Positions 25,568-34,264 are shown, counted from the first letter of the stretch. The stretch: DNA of 64,000 nucleotides from Blastococcus saxobsidens (GCF_002938435.1 NZ_POQT01000009.1:62001-126000); one strand, 5' to 3'. Program-made: numbers and translations. Notes: generated by a model not told the origin, from the letters alone.

Positions 25568-26095
25568 TCACCCGTCGGCGGGCTGCTGCGCGTTGACGAC
25601 GCCCTGGAGGGTCGACCCGTTGCCGAGCTTCTCCGCCGGCACGACGCTGAGCGAGCCGTCGCTCTCCAGGATCACCGCGGCGATCGACGACAGGTCACCG
25701 GAACCGCTCGCGCGGACCGCCTGGCGGATCTCGTCCATCGAGATCCGCTCGTCCCGGAGTGCCTCCTCCAGCGGTTCCCCGTCCCGGAACACCACGGTGG
25801 GCCGGGTGGTGACGACCTTCCGGAAACCGGACCAGTGCACCGTCAGCCAGGCGACGAGGGACTGCGCGGCGGCGAGCAGCGCCAGGGCCAGCGCCCCCTC
25901 GGTCCACGAGACGTCGCTGCTGAGCAGGATCGTGGCCAGCGTGGACCCCAGGGCAACGGTGACGACCAGGTCGAACGCGTTCAGCTTGGCCAGCGTCCGC
26001 TTGCCCGCCAGGCGGAGGACCAGCACGACGGTGACGTAGGCACTGAGCCCGATGGCGAGGATGCGGCCCAGGTCGGACCACGAGTCGAACCACAT
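25568..26095 (-). CDS. DUF421 (YetF-like) membrane protein
   Basis: A 175-aa protein with three N-terminal helices and the DUF421 signature LRLAGKRTLAKLNAFDLVVTVALGS (near residue 27). The C-terminal YetF-type soluble domain includes RPTVVFRDGEPLEEALRDERIS and an acidic/beta tail. Members are linked to spore or envelope properties in Bacillus, but their biochemistry is unknown. GAGGAG precedes the ATG. It lies 11 bp after the antiporter gene on the same strand, so the two likely share a transcript. It converges with the DUF2254 gene, 18 bp apart. Confidence 0.88.
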   Translation of the reverse strand: MWFDSWSDLGRILAIGLSAYVTVVLVLRLAGKRTLAKLNAFDLVVTVALGSTLATILLSSDVSWTEGALALALLAAAQSLVAWLTVHWSGFRKVVTTRPTVVFRDGEPLEEALRDERISMDEIRQAVRASGSGDLSSIAAVILESDGSLSVVPAEKLGNGSTLQGVVNAQQPADG

Positions 26096-26106
26096 GTGCT
26101 GTCTCC

Positions 26107-27333
26107 TCAGGAGTGGAAAGGCTCGGTGACGGGTGCCTGCGCCCGCCGGTACAGCACCCGGCCCGGGGACGACGTGGTGCCGTGCACCACCGTGCTCGCG
26201 GCGACGACCAGGCTGCCGGCGGCCAGCACCACCGGGTCGACGGCCAGTCGCTCGGCCTCCAGGCTCAGGTAGAACAGCGCGGACACCCCGATGGGGCCGA
26301 ACCAGCCGACGAAGGCCGCGTCGGGCCGGCCGAGCTCCAGCGGCTTGCGCAGGAGCCAGAGCACCGGCAGCCGGCGCAGGAGCAGCACCGCCAGCACCAG
26401 TGCGGGGCCACGCCAGCCGAGGTCCGCCCACGCCTCCCACGGCAGGACGATCCCGATGGCGACGAACAGCGGGAGGACGAGGAACCGGTTGACCGCCTCG
26501 TCGATCGGGGCGTCGTCGGTGCGGTCGGTGCCGGTGGCGACTCCGTTGAACGCCAATCCGGCGGCGAACACCGCCAGGATCCCGTCGACGTGCAGCAGCC
26601 CCGAGGCGCCGAGCACGGCGAAGGCGAGCACGACGGTGAACAGCAGGCGGGGCGCGGGATCGGTGGAGCCGTGCTCCTCCCCCGCGCGCAGCGCCCGGGC
26701 GCCCAGCCAGCCCGCCGGGACGCCGAGCAGCACGGCGCCGGCAACCTGCCACAGGGACTCGGCCAGCCCGGCGCCGATGCTGTCCGCCCCGGCGATCGCG
26801 AGCGCGAGCAGCACGAGCGGCAGCGCGAGACCGTCGTTGGCGCCGGACTCCAGGGACAGGATCTGGCGGTCCCGGGCGGGGAGGTCCTCCTCCGCCGGCT
26901 TCCCGGTGACGACGCTGGAGGCCAGGACGGGGTCGGTCGGGCAGAGCGCCGCGCCGAGCAGCAGGGCGGCGCCGAGCCCGACGCCGAGCGTGAGGGCGGC
27001 CAGGCCGGCGGTGACCAGCGCCATCACCGGCATGACGACGGCGAGCAGCAGGAGGACCGGGCGCAGCCGCGACCGCGCGTCCTTCAGCGGGTAGCGCAGG
27101 GCCACCGACATGACGGAGACGGCCAGCAGCAGGCGGGTGGCGGTGTGCAGCCAGCTCTGGTCCTGGGTGAACGGGGGCAGCTCCACCACCCCGAGCAGCT
27201 GGGGGCCGAGCGCGACGCCGATGAGCAGGCCGAGCACCGGCTCGGAGACCGGCCAGCGCCGGAGGCGGCTGGACGCCGCCGCGATCGCCAGACCGAGCGC
27301 TCCGGAGGCGAGGAGGACGGTGTCGATCAGCAT
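26107..27333 (-). CDS. CPA1-type Na+(K+)/H+ antiporter
   Basis: A 408-aa membrane protein with about twelve helices. The transport core is visible: LCPTDPVLASSVV near residue 132 (TDP of the unwound helix) and LESGANDGLALPLV near residue 165 (the ND pair that binds the cation in electroneutral CPA1 carriers). VLAVLLLRRLPVLWLL and GWFGPIGVSALFY match the later helices. It would exchange Na+ or K+ for protons for pH and salt balance. No C-terminal regulatory domain follows. It is the first gene of a likely two-gene unit with the DUF421 protein. Confidence 0.88.
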   Translation of the reverse strand: MLIDTVLLASGALGLAIAAASSRLRRWPVSEPVLGLLIGVALGPQLLGVVELPPFTQDQSWLHTATRLLLAVSVMSVALRYPLKDARSRLRPVLLLLAVVMPVMALVTAGLAALTLGVGLGAALLLGAALCPTDPVLASSVVTGKPAEEDLPARDRQILSLESGANDGLALPLVLLALAIAGADSIGAGLAESLWQVAGAVLLGVPAGWLGARALRAGEEHGSTDPAPRLLFTVVLAFAVLGASGLLHVDGILAVFAAGLAFNGVATGTDRTDDAPIDEAVNRFLVLPLFVAIGIVLPWEAWADLGWRGPALVLAVLLLRRLPVLWLLRKPLELGRPDAAFVGWFGPIGVSALFYLSLEAERLAVDPVVLAAGSLVVAASTVVHGTTSSPGRVLYRRAQAPVTEPFHS

Positions 27334-27762
27334 CGGCGATCGCCCCCCGGGGGCCGTTCCACTGACGTGCCGCCGCCGAACTCGACCGTCCGGCCATGCA
27401 CCCGGGAGCCGGGGACTCGCCCCGTACGGCAGCGCATCAGCTTCTCCTCATGTCACGGCCCGGCGGCTCCAGGGCGGTCAGGCCCTACCCCGGGAACCCG
27501 TCTTACCCCCCTGCATGCATGACAGATCGATGACAACGGCCCGCCACGTGCGCCTGCGGCGTGGTCACCGACCGGGAGGAGCAGCATGCGAGGCCGGACC
27601 GGCACTGCCTACTTGCCATGGCCGGCAGGTGCCGACCTCGGCGTCGGGACCGTCCGGCGCTCCGATCCGCATCGCGGAAGGCGCGCTGTTCGACCGTCGC
27701 CACGGGCCCCTGGACGTCACCGGGCGGCGCCGCCATCGGCGCTCCCGCATGACCACCGGACG

Positions 27763-27866
27763 CGATGAAGCCCACTCCTCAAACGACACGGTCGCTGCAA
27801 CTCCCGAAGTGATCGGGTGTTGCAGCGACCGTTAGAACCCGCCGTGATCCGCACGGGGCTTCATCG
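27763..27866. repeat. Nested palindromic element (11-bp outer arms, 43-nt inner hairpin)
   Basis: Outer inverted arms CGATGAAGCCC (27763-27773) and GGGCTTCATCG (27856-27866) enclose a strong hairpin at 27789-27831, whose 13-bp arms CGGTCGCTGCAAC / GTTGCAGCGACCG flank CCCGA-loop-TCGGG with one mismatch between them. Local composition is less GC-rich than the surroundings. This could be a small non-autonomous mobile element, the remnant of an insertion sequence end, or a structured transcript. Confidence 0.7.
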
Positions 27867-27900
27867 TGATCAGGCGTCGACTCCTGGCAGCCGGCTCAGG

Positions 27901-27930
27901 TCGTGACCGATGTCAGGAGATCGGTCACGA
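27901..27930. terminator. Hairpin after nrdJ
   Basis: An 11-bp perfect stem (27901-27911 with 27920-27930) and an 8-base loop begin 33 bp beyond the nrdJ stop on the minus strand. No U-tract. Likely transcription end for nrdR-nrdJ. Confidence 0.75.
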
Positions 27931-27962
27931 GCGCTGAGCACACACTGCCGTCGGACCATTCG

Positions 27963-30839
27963 TCAGCTGCAGCCGCTGGTGGAGCCGCAGCCCTCGCAGA
28001 CGTAGCAGCTGCCGGCGGGACGCATCTTCGTGCCGCAGGTCATGCACAGCGGCGCATCGGTCGCGGTTCCGGTGACCAGCTCGAGGAGCTCGGCCGAGGA
28101 GTGCGCCTCCTTCACCGACTTCGGGCCCTCAGGGGTCACCTTCTCCTCCACCTTGGCGGTCTCGATCGGCGCGGAGCCACGCAGCTGCTCCAGGTCGACC
28201 TCCTCCTCCTGCACGGTGGCGGTCGAGGCCGACGAGCCGTAGCTGCCGGCGACCTGCGCCGCCCGCTCCTCGGCGGTGAAGATGCCGAGGCCGGCCCGCT
28301 TCTCCACGGGCAGGTGGTCCAGCGCCAGGCGACGGAAGATGTAGTCCATCACCGACTGGGCGATCCGGATGTCCGGGTCGTCGGTCATGCCGGCCGGCTC
28401 GAAGCGCATGTTGGTGAACTTGGAGATGTAGGTCTCCAGCGGCACACCGTGCTGCAGCGCCAGGGAGATGCCGATCGAGAAGGCGTCCATCACACCGGCC
28501 AGGGTCGAGCCCTGCTTGCCGAGCTTCAGGAAGACCTCACCGAGGCTGCCGTCCTCGTACATCCCGGCGGTCATGTAGCCCTCGGCGCCGGCGACGCTGA
28601 AGGAGGTGGTGACGCTCGTCCGCTTCTTCGGCAGCCGCTTGCGCACCGGGTGGGACAGCTCGGGCGAGGCGCTGGCCGCGACCTTGACCTCGTCCTTGGT
28701 GCCGTCGTTCTTGCCCTTGCCGCCGGACAGCGGCTGGCCGACCTTGCAGTTGTCGCGGTAGATCGCCAGCGCCTTGAGGCCGAGCTTCCAGCCCTCGAAG
28801 TAGATCTTCTCGACGTCCTCGATGGTCGCCGACTCCGGCATGTTGACGGTCTTGCTGATCGCGCCGGAGATGAACGGCTGCACCGCGGCCATCATGCGGA
28901 CGTGGCCCATCGGGGAGATGGCCCGCTCGCCCATGGCGCAGTCGAAGACCTCGTAGTGCTCCGGACGCAGGGTCGGGGCGTCCACGACGTGGCCGTGCTC
29001 GGCGATGTACTCGACGATCGCCTCGATCTGCTCCTCCTGGTAGCCCAGGCTGCGCAGCGCCCGCGGCACCGTCTGGTTGACGATCTGCATCGAGCCGCCG
29101 CCGACCAGCTTCTTGAACTTGACCAGCGAGAAGTCCGGCTCGATGCCGGTCGTGTCGCAGTCCATCATGAAACCGATGGTGCCGGTGGGGGCCAGCACCG
29201 AGGCCTGCGCGTTGCGCCAGCCGTTCTCCGCGCCGATCTCCAGGCAGTCCTGCCACTGGGCGGTGGCGGCCTTCAGCACGTCGGCGTCGTCGGCCCCGAC
29301 CGGGCGGATCGCGTCGTTGGCCGCGGCGTGCTTGCGCATGACCCGGGCGTGCGCGTCGGCGTTGCGGGCGAACCCGTCGTACGGGCCCACGATGCCGGCG
29401 AGCTCGGCCGAGCGGCGGTAGGCGGTGCCGGTCATCAGCGAGGTGATGGCCGCGGCCAGGCTCTGGCCCCCGCGGGAGTCGTAGGCGTGGCCGGTCGCCA
29501 TGAGCAGCGCGCCCAGGTTGGCGTAGCCGATGCCCAGCTGCCGGTAGGCGCGGGTGGTGTCACCGATGGGCTCGGTCGGGAAGTCGGCGAAGCAGATCGA
29601 GATGTCCATCGCGGTGATGACCAGCTCGACGGCCTTGACGAAGTTCTTGGAGTCGAACGTGCCGTCGTCCTTGAGGAACTTCATGAGGTTCAGCGACGCC
29701 AGGTTGCACGAGCTGTTGTCCAGGCTCATGTACTCCGAGCACGGGTTGGACGCGTTGATGCGGCCGGTCTCGGGGTTGGTGTGCCAGTCGTTGATCGTGT
29801 CGTCGTACTGGATGCCCGGGTCGGCGCACTCCCACGCGGCCTGGGTGACCTTGCGGAACAGGGCCTTGGCGTCGACGGTCTCGATGACCGAGCCGTCCAG
29901 GCGGGCGCGGAGACCGAACTCGTCGCCCTCCTCGACCGCGCGCATGAACTCGTCGGAGACGCGGACCGAGTTGTTGGCGTTCTGGTACTGGACGCTGGTG
30001 ATGTCCTTGCCACCGAGGTCCATGTCGTAGCCGGCGTCGCGCAGCGCGCGGATCTTGGTCTCCTCGCGCGCCTTGGTCTCGATGAACTCCTCGATGTCGG
30101 GGTGGTCGATGTCGAGGACGACCATCTTCGCCGCGCGACGGGTGGCGCCACCGGACTTGATGGTCCCGGCGGAGGCGTCGGCGCCCCGCATGAAGCTGAC
30201 CGGACCGGACGCGGTGCCACCGGAGGACAGCAGCTCCTTGGAGGAGCGGATGCGGGAGAGGTTCAGGCCGGCACCGGAGCCGCCCTTGAAGATCAGGCCC
30301 TCCTCGCGGTACCAGTTGAGGATCGAGTCCATCTCGTCGTCGACGGCGAGGATGAAGCAGGCGCTGACCTGCTGCGGCGCGCTCGTGCCGACGTTGAACC
30401 AGACGGGGCTGTTGAAGCTGAAGTACTGGTGCAGCAGCATCCAGGTCAGCTCGTGCTCGAAGATCTCGGCGTCGCCCTCGGTGGCGAAGTAGCCGTGCTC
30501 GCGGCCGGCCTCGGTGTAGGTGAGCACCACCCGGTCGATCAGCTGGCGCAGGCTGCTCTCGCGCTGCGGCTGGCCCACCGCACCGCGGAAGTACTTGGTG
30601 GTGACGATGTTGGTGGCGTTGATGCTCCACTCGGCGGGGAACTCCACGCCGCGCTGCTCGAAGTTGATCGAGCCGTCCCGCCAGTTGGTCATGACGACAT
30701 CGCGGCGCTCCCAGGTCACCTCGTCGTACGGGTGCACACCGGCGGTGGTGAAGACGCGCTTGATCTTGAGGCCCTTGCGGCTGGGCGCCTTGCTCGAACG
30801 GCGGGCCCGGGTCGCCAAGCGGTCGTCGGTCTCGGTCAT
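27963..30839 (-). CDS. nrdJ: Adenosylcobalamin-dependent (class II) ribonucleotide reductase
   Basis: A 958-aa enzyme converting ribonucleotides to deoxyribonucleotides with coenzyme B12, independent of oxygen. Seen in the sequence: the effector and substrate region around SPVWFNVG, FKGGSGAGLNLSRIRS, the active-site NPCSEYMSLDNSSCNLASLNL (near residue 430), the loop PTGTIGFMMDCDTTGIEPDF and a C-terminal cysteine cluster CMTCGTKMRPAGSCYVCEGCG that supplies the redox-active or zinc-binding thiols. The length fits actinobacterial NrdJ. The ATG at 30839 has GGGAGAG upstream. It is the second gene after nrdR, 144 bp apart, and both are presumably repressed by NrdR. Confidence 0.97.
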   Translation of the reverse strand: MTETDDRLATRARRSSKAPSRKGLKIKRVFTTAGVHPYDEVTWERRDVVMTNWRDGSINFEQRGVEFPAEWSINATNIVTTKYFRGAVGQPQRESSLRQLIDRVVLTYTEAGREHGYFATEGDAEIFEHELTWMLLHQYFSFNSPVWFNVGTSAPQQVSACFILAVDDEMDSILNWYREEGLIFKGGSGAGLNLSRIRSSKELLSSGGTASGPVSFMRGADASAGTIKSGGATRRAAKMVVLDIDHPDIEEFIETKAREETKIRALRDAGYDMDLGGKDITSVQYQNANNSVRVSDEFMRAVEEGDEFGLRARLDGSVIETVDAKALFRKVTQAAWECADPGIQYDDTINDWHTNPETGRINASNPCSEYMSLDNSSCNLASLNLMKFLKDDGTFDSKNFVKAVELVITAMDISICFADFPTEPIGDTTRAYRQLGIGYANLGALLMATGHAYDSRGGQSLAAAITSLMTGTAYRRSAELAGIVGPYDGFARNADAHARVMRKHAAANDAIRPVGADDADVLKAATAQWQDCLEIGAENGWRNAQASVLAPTGTIGFMMDCDTTGIEPDFSLVKFKKLVGGGSMQIVNQTVPRALRSLGYQEEQIEAIVEYIAEHGHVVDAPTLRPEHYEVFDCAMGERAISPMGHVRMMAAVQPFISGAISKTVNMPESATIEDVEKIYFEGWKLGLKALAIYRDNCKVGQPLSGGKGKNDGTKDEVKVAASASPELSHPVRKRLPKKRTSVTTSFSVAGAEGYMTAGMYEDGSLGEVFLKLGKQGSTLAGVMDAFSIGISLALQHGVPLETYISKFTNMRFEPAGMTDDPDIRIAQSVMDYIFRRLALDHLPVEKRAGLGIFTAEERAAQVAGSYGSSASTATVQEEEVDLEQLRGSAPIETAKVEEKVTPEGPKSVKEAHSSAELLELVTGTATDAPLCMTCGTKMRPAGSCYVCEGCGSTSGCS

Positions 30840-30983
30840 GGTGTGGAGCTCTCCCTGGTCGTGTGTCGCATGGTGCTTCGCGGAGCTGCGCGGTGCTGCT
30901 GCGCGGTGGTGGATCGGGGGCTGGGGAAGAGCCGCGATCGGTAACTGCTCGAACTGCTGTCTATCGGTCGGCACTGACAGTTC

Positions 30984-31484
30984 TCAGCCGCCGGACGGGA
31001 CAGGGTCCCGCGGGGCAGGCCCGGCCGGTGGTGACGCGGACTCCCGGGCCTTGAGCTCGGCGATCTCGCGCTCGAAGTCCGCCACCGAGGTGAAGGACCG
31101 GTACACGCTGGCGAACCGGAGGTAGGCCACCTCGTCGAGCTCGCGGAGCGGGCCCAGGATGGCCAGGCCCACCTCGTTGCTCGGGACCTCGGCCGCGCCA
31201 CTGGCGCGGATGGTGTCCTCCACCTGCTGGGCGAGGAGCTTGAGCTGGTCCTCGTCGACCGGGCGGCCCTGGCAGGCCCGCCGGACGCCGGCGACCACCT
31301 TGCTGCGGTTGAAGGGCTCGCTGACGCCGTTGCGCTTGACGACGGCGAGCACCGCCTCCTCGACGGTGGTGAACCGCCGTCCGCACTTCGGGCAGGACCG
31401 ACGACGCCGGGTGGTGGCGCCCTCGTCGGCCTCGCGGGAGTCGATGACCCGGCTGTCGGGGTTGTGGCAGAACGGGCAGCGCAC
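30984..31484 (-). CDS. nrdR: NrdR transcriptional repressor of ribonucleotide reductase genes
   Basis: A 166-aa regulator. The N-terminal zinc ribbon has C3, C6, C31 and C34 ([18 protein letters not shown], then [11 protein letters not shown]). An ATP-cone domain follows ([24 protein letters not shown]) and senses ATP versus dATP. When dATP is high it binds NrdR boxes and represses. AGGAGGTGA precedes the GTG. It is upstream of nrdJ as in streptomycetes; two box-like sites lie about 150-190 bp upstream, suggesting autoregulation. Confidence 0.97.
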   Translation of the reverse strand: MRCPFCHNPDSRVIDSREADEGATTRRRRSCPKCGRRFTTVEEAVLAVVKRNGVSEPFNRSKVVAGVRRACQGRPVDEDQLKLLAQQVEDTIRASGAAEVPSNEVGLAILGPLRELDEVAYLRFASVYRSFTSVADFEREIAELKARESASPPAGPAPRDPVPSGG

Positions 31485-31630
31485 GGTGGTTCACCTCCTC
31501 TCCCGGCCGGACGCGGCGGGCGCCCCGGCCTGCCCCCCACCGGCGTCCTGTGGACCTCCCTGGGGACATCCGGTGGATGCGCCGGGGAGAACCTGAGGAT
31601 GCGCCTGTGGATGGGCTTACAGCTCTGTAA

Positions 31631-31643
31631 CTACTAGATGTAG
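31631..31643. promoter_or_regulatory. NrdR box 1
   Basis: On the minus strand this reads CTACATCTAGTAG, a near-palindrome close to the NrdR box consensus (AC-ATAT-GT core). It lies about 150 bp upstream of nrdR. Confidence 0.7.
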
Positions 31644-31663
31644 GGGGACCCTAGGCCGGGCTC

Positions 31664-31674
31664 CACAAGATGTG
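31664..31674. promoter_or_regulatory. NrdR box 2
   Basis: Minus strand CACATCTTGTG, with its core 32 bp (three helical turns) from that of box 1. Paired boxes on the same DNA face are the known arrangement for NrdR oligomer binding. Confidence 0.65.
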
Positions 31675-31878
31675 CAAGTGATCGTTTCCTCGGCGTGTTC
31701 CCCCCGGACCCGGGCGTGCGCACGCGGAACACCCGCCCCCACCCGTCACACGACACGCCGTGCGCGACGCGCGGAAGACCCGCCCGCTCCCCTGCCGGGT
31801 GGCCGCCACCGACACGCGCCGACGACGCCGGGAGCCCCGTCAGGGCCCCGGCGCCGTCGGCGGAACGCATGGGTCGCC

Positions 31879-32598
31879 TCAGTGCGCCATCAGGCGTGGG
31901 CGACGCGAGTGCGGGACCTGGTCGGTCAGCCGCATGGGCCGGGTGAGCAGCTCGTCGCCGGGGTTGCCCCACGAGGCGTCGGCGAGCGCCTCCTCCGCCG
32001 GCGCGGGCCGGGCGGCGAGAACCGTCCACGCGGCCGTCGGCGGGAACTCCTCGCGTGGACGCCGCGGCGTCGGGGCCGGCTCGTCGACGACGGCCGGGAA
32101 CAGGCCCGTGTCGGCCGCGCGGTGCCGCCCGGCGTCCGGATCGGTGGAGGGCGCACGGTGCCGTCCGGGTGGGACGGGCACGGCCGATGCCGCGACGACC
32201 CGGACCTCCGCGTCCTCCGGCGCGCGGCGCCGGCCACCCGGACGCACCGGGGCTGGCTCGCTCCCGCGGTCGCGCGCCAGCGGCAGGCTCGCAGTGGTCG
32301 CGGCGTCGGCCGAGTGACGGCGCACGCCGGCGCTGGACCCGCGGGGCGGCAGCTCCTGCCCGTCGCGGTGTGGGGACATCTGCCCTGCAGCCTCGGTGGA
32401 GCGCTCGGGGAGCCGGAGAGCGGCCAGGTCGGTCCAGGTCGTCTGCTCCACGCCACCGACGACGGCGCGCACCCACACCTGGCAGGCGCCGCCCTCGTCG
32501 TGGCGCCACCCCAGCAGCTCCCCGGCCCACCAGGCGCCTGCCTGGTAGACCTCGACGACCTGGGGCTGGCTGGTGAACACGGCTGCTCGGTTCTCCAT
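31879..32598 (-). CDS. Hypothetical protein between LysM and nrdR genes
   Basis: A 239-aa protein. Residues 1-62 are a compact domain (VVEVYQAGAWWAGELLGWRHDEGGACQVWVRAVV, then WTDLAALRLPE) rich in Trp and beta strands, reminiscent of an SH3/Tudor-like fold. The rest is a low-complexity Arg/Pro/Ala linker, ending in a short conserved-looking tail (NPGDELLTRPMRLTDQVPHS). No established family recognised. ATG at 32598 or GTG at 32610 are both possible starts; neither has a clear ribosome site, so a leaderless message is possible. Confidence 0.65.
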   Translation of the reverse strand: MENRAAVFTSQPQVVEVYQAGAWWAGELLGWRHDEGGACQVWVRAVVGGVEQTTWTDLAALRLPERSTEAAGQMSPHRDGQELPPRGSSAGVRRHSADAATTASLPLARDRGSEPAPVRPGGRRRAPEDAEVRVVAASAVPVPPGRHRAPSTDPDAGRHRAADTGLFPAVVDEPAPTPRRPREEFPPTAAWTVLAARPAPAEEALADASWGNPGDELLTRPMRLTDQVPHSRRPRLMAH

Positions 32599-32753
32599 GA
32601 CGCTCGACACGTGAGAACGGTATGTCGCCGGCGAGCACACAGCGTGAATGCGCCCATACAGAGGGTTGACGAAGTCGCCGCGTCGCGTTGTGCACCTTCT
32701 GTCGACGCCATCCGGCACGTCCGACACGCGCCGCGGACCGCGCCAGCAGGCAC

Positions 32754-33236
32754 CTAGGGCAGCTGCAGCACCTGGCCGGGTTCGATGTCGGCACTGTGCA
32801 GGCCGTTCAGTTCCTGGATGCGGTCGACGACCTCGCGCACGTCCCGCTCGCCGGCGACCGCACCCGCGATGGACCACAGGGTGTCACCGTGCTCGACGAC
32901 GACGCTGCTCGTGCCCATGAGCTCGAGACCACCGCCGTCACCCCCCAGCACGGACTCGCCGAGGGCCACCAGCCCGACACCTGTTGCCAGGACCAGTACG
33001 GCCACCAGGCGGCGACCCCGCGCGGTCAACCGGAGCCGGGGGGCCGCCTCGGGTGCCGGACGGAGGGCTCCCGTGCCGACACCCGGCGCGGCACCGCGGC
33101 GCGCCGGTGCGACCGCGTACGCCGCCGGCACCGGCGGCAGCACCCGCAGGTGCCGCTCGGGCCGCACCGGCGCGGAGCCGCGCCCACGTCCCGCACCCGT
33201 CGCTCCTGCCGCTTGCAGTGCCGTGCTGCTCGCCAT
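32754..33236 (-). CDS. Membrane-anchored LysM protein, SOS-linked division inhibitor type (Rv2719c/DivS/YneA-like)
   Basis: A 160-aa protein: a basic N-terminal cytoplasmic part, one membrane helix (about 78-97, [20 protein letters not shown]) and an external LysM domain at 110-160 ([18 protein letters not shown] ... [21 protein letters not shown]) that binds peptidoglycan. A LysM gene divergent from lexA is the position of Rv2719c in Mycobacterium and of DivS/YneA-like genes elsewhere, which halt division after DNA damage. Two SOS boxes lie 40-70 bp upstream, so LexA control is likely. ATG at 33236 has GGGGCGGAG upstream. Confidence 0.85.
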   Translation of the reverse strand: MASSTALQAAGATGAGRGRGSAPVRPERHLRVLPPVPAAYAVAPARRGAAPGVGTGALRPAPEAAPRLRLTARGRRLVAVLVLATGVGLVALGESVLGGDGGGLELMGTSSVVVEHGDTLWSIAGAVAGERDVREVVDRIQELNGLHSADIEPGQVLQLP

Positions 33237-33273
33237 GCCACTCCGCCCCTCATCAGCCACTCCATCGACGAAC

Positions 33274-33287
33274 CGAACACCTGTTCG
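33274..33287. promoter_or_regulatory. SOS box 1 (LexA site)
   Basis: CGAACACCTGTTCG, matching the actinobacterial/Bacillus LexA consensus CGAAC-N4-GTTCG exactly. It lies 38 bp upstream of the LysM gene. Confidence 0.9.
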
Positions 33288-33290
33288 ATT

Positions 33291-33304
33291 CGAACGCCTG
33301 TCCG
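33291..33304. promoter_or_regulatory. SOS box 2 (LexA site, one mismatch)
   Basis: CGAACGCCTGTCCG, the second arm differing by one base from the consensus GTTCG. Its start is 17 bp from that of box 1 on the same strand. Confidence 0.8.
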
Positions 33305-33352
33305 ATGTCTACCGGATGACGCCGACAGAAGCGACGGGGCACGGGAAATTTT

Positions 33353-33366
33353 CGAACACCTGTTTG
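33353..33366. promoter_or_regulatory. SOS box 3 (LexA site overlapping the lexA promoter)
   Basis: CGAACACCTGTTTG, one base from the consensus. It overlaps the predicted -35 of lexA, so binding would block the promoter (autorepression). Confidence 0.85.
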
Positions 33367-33392
33367 AACTGGGGCCCGATCGGCGCTACGGT
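33364..33392 (+). promoter_or_regulatory. Predicted lexA promoter
   Basis: -35 TTGAAC (33364-33369) and -10 TACGGT (33387-33392) with an ideal 17-bp spacer, about 50 bp upstream of the lexA start codon. Confidence 0.7.
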
Positions 33393-33443
33393 CCCTGGGA
33401 CGGAAGACGCCACGGGCTGCGCGGCGGCCGACGAGGAGGACAC

Positions 33444-34190
33444 GTGACGGACTCGAGCGGGACCCCCGGCGACACGCGGACGACGGATGCCGCCTCGGCC
33501 TCGGTCCGCACGTTTCCCGACCGCAGCGCGGACGGCGACGGCCTGACGCAACGCCAGCGCCGGGTCCTCGAGGTCATCCGCGACTCGATCGAGCGGCGCG
33601 GCTACCCGCCGTCGGTCCGCGAGATCGGCGAGGCCGTCGGCCTGTCGTCGGCATCCTCCGTGGCGCACCAGCTGTCGGTGCTGCAGAAGAAGGGCTGGCT
33701 GCGGCGCGATCCGAACCGGCCCCGGGCGCTGGACGTCCGCCTGCCCGGCGAGACCGGCCGCAGCACCGCCCCGACCGTCGAGCGTCCGGCGACCGCCGAG
33801 GGCGAGCAGGCCGCGGCGCCGACCTACGTCCCCCTGGTCGGCCGCATCGCCGCCGGTGGTCCCGTGCTCGCGGAGCAGGCGGTGGAGGACGTGTTCCCCC
33901 TCCCCCGCGAGCTCGTCGGCGAGGGCACCGTCTTCATGCTCAAGGTCGTCGGTGACTCGATGGTCGAGGCGGCCATCTGCGACGGCGACTACGTCGTGGT
34001 CCGTCAGCAGCCGACCGCGGAGAACGGCGAGATCGTCGCCGCCATGATCGACGGCGAGGCCACGGTCAAGACCTACAAGCGCCGCGACGGGCACGTGTGG
34101 CTGCTGCCGCACAACCCGGCGTACGAGCCGATCCCGGGTGACGAGGCGACGATCCTCGGCCGCGTGGTCTCGGTGCTCCGCCGGGTCTGA
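33444..34190 (+). CDS. lexA: LexA SOS repressor
   Basis: A 248-aa repressor-protease. A winged helix occupies residues about 34-100 ([49 protein letters not shown]). The self-cleavage site is A137-G138 in RIAAGGP; the catalytic dyad is S172 (VGDSMVE) and K209 (ATVKTYK). On RecA activation it cuts itself and derepresses SOS genes. The N-terminal 30 residues form a non-conserved extension, common in actinobacteria. GAGGAGGA precedes the GTG start. It is divergent from the LysM gene with three SOS boxes between, and followed by a hairpin. Confidence 0.97.
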   Translation: MTDSSGTPGDTRTTDAASASVRTFPDRSADGDGLTQRQRRVLEVIRDSIERRGYPPSVREIGEAVGLSSASSVAHQLSVLQKKGWLRRDPNRPRALDVRLPGETGRSTAPTVERPATAEGEQAAAPTYVPLVGRIAAGGPVLAEQAVEDVFPLPRELVGEGTVFMLKVVGDSMVEAAICDGDYVVVRQQPTAENGEIVAAMIDGEATVKTYKRRDGHVWLLPHNPAYEPIPGDEATILGRVVSVLRRV

Positions 34191-34201
34191 CCGCAACGGC
34201 C

Positions 34202-34240
34202 GACGGCGGCCCCGCCCCCCGCAGGGACGAGGCCGCCGTC
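34202..34240. terminator. Hairpin between lexA and the convergent crotonase gene
   Basis: A 10-bp perfect stem (34202-34211 with 34231-34240) with a 19-base loop, 11 bp past the lexA stop and 24 bp before the end of the convergent gene. It may serve both. Confidence 0.65.
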
Positions 34241-34264
34241 AGCCGTCGGGTCGTGCGGCGAGTC

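Larger units (their letters stand above)
27334..27962. other. 629-bp gene-poor intergenic region
   Basis: Lies between the 5' end of the antiporter gene and the 3' end of nrdJ. A 60-codon plus-strand frame (27586-27768) has GGGAGGAG before its ATG, but its codons are only moderately biased and the product is Arg/Pro-rich, so I do not call it. The right half holds a nested palindromic element (27763-27866) and the hairpin after nrdJ (27901-27930). Confidence 0.6.
31485..31878. other. 394-bp intergenic control region upstream of nrdR
   Basis: Holds the nrdR leader and two NrdR-box-like sites. No convincing gene or riboswitch-like structure was seen in the remaining 200 bp up to the 3' end of the next minus-strand gene. 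Confidence 0.55.

Noticed and set aside
27586-27768. 60-codon plus-strand frame with a good ribosome site in the gene-poor gap
   Set aside because: Weak codon bias, Arg/Pro-rich product, no family and no promoter; left as part of the gap description.
27903-30944. Plus-strand open frame of over 1000 codons opposite nrdJ
   Set aside because: A mirror of nrdJ codon bias; the product is Val/Leu/Arg/Gly-rich with no domain, and nrdJ is unambiguous.
30840-31700. Possible cobalamin riboswitch ahead of the B12-dependent reductase genes
   Set aside because: No B12-box-like conserved segment or suitable structure was recognised; control is better explained by NrdR boxes.
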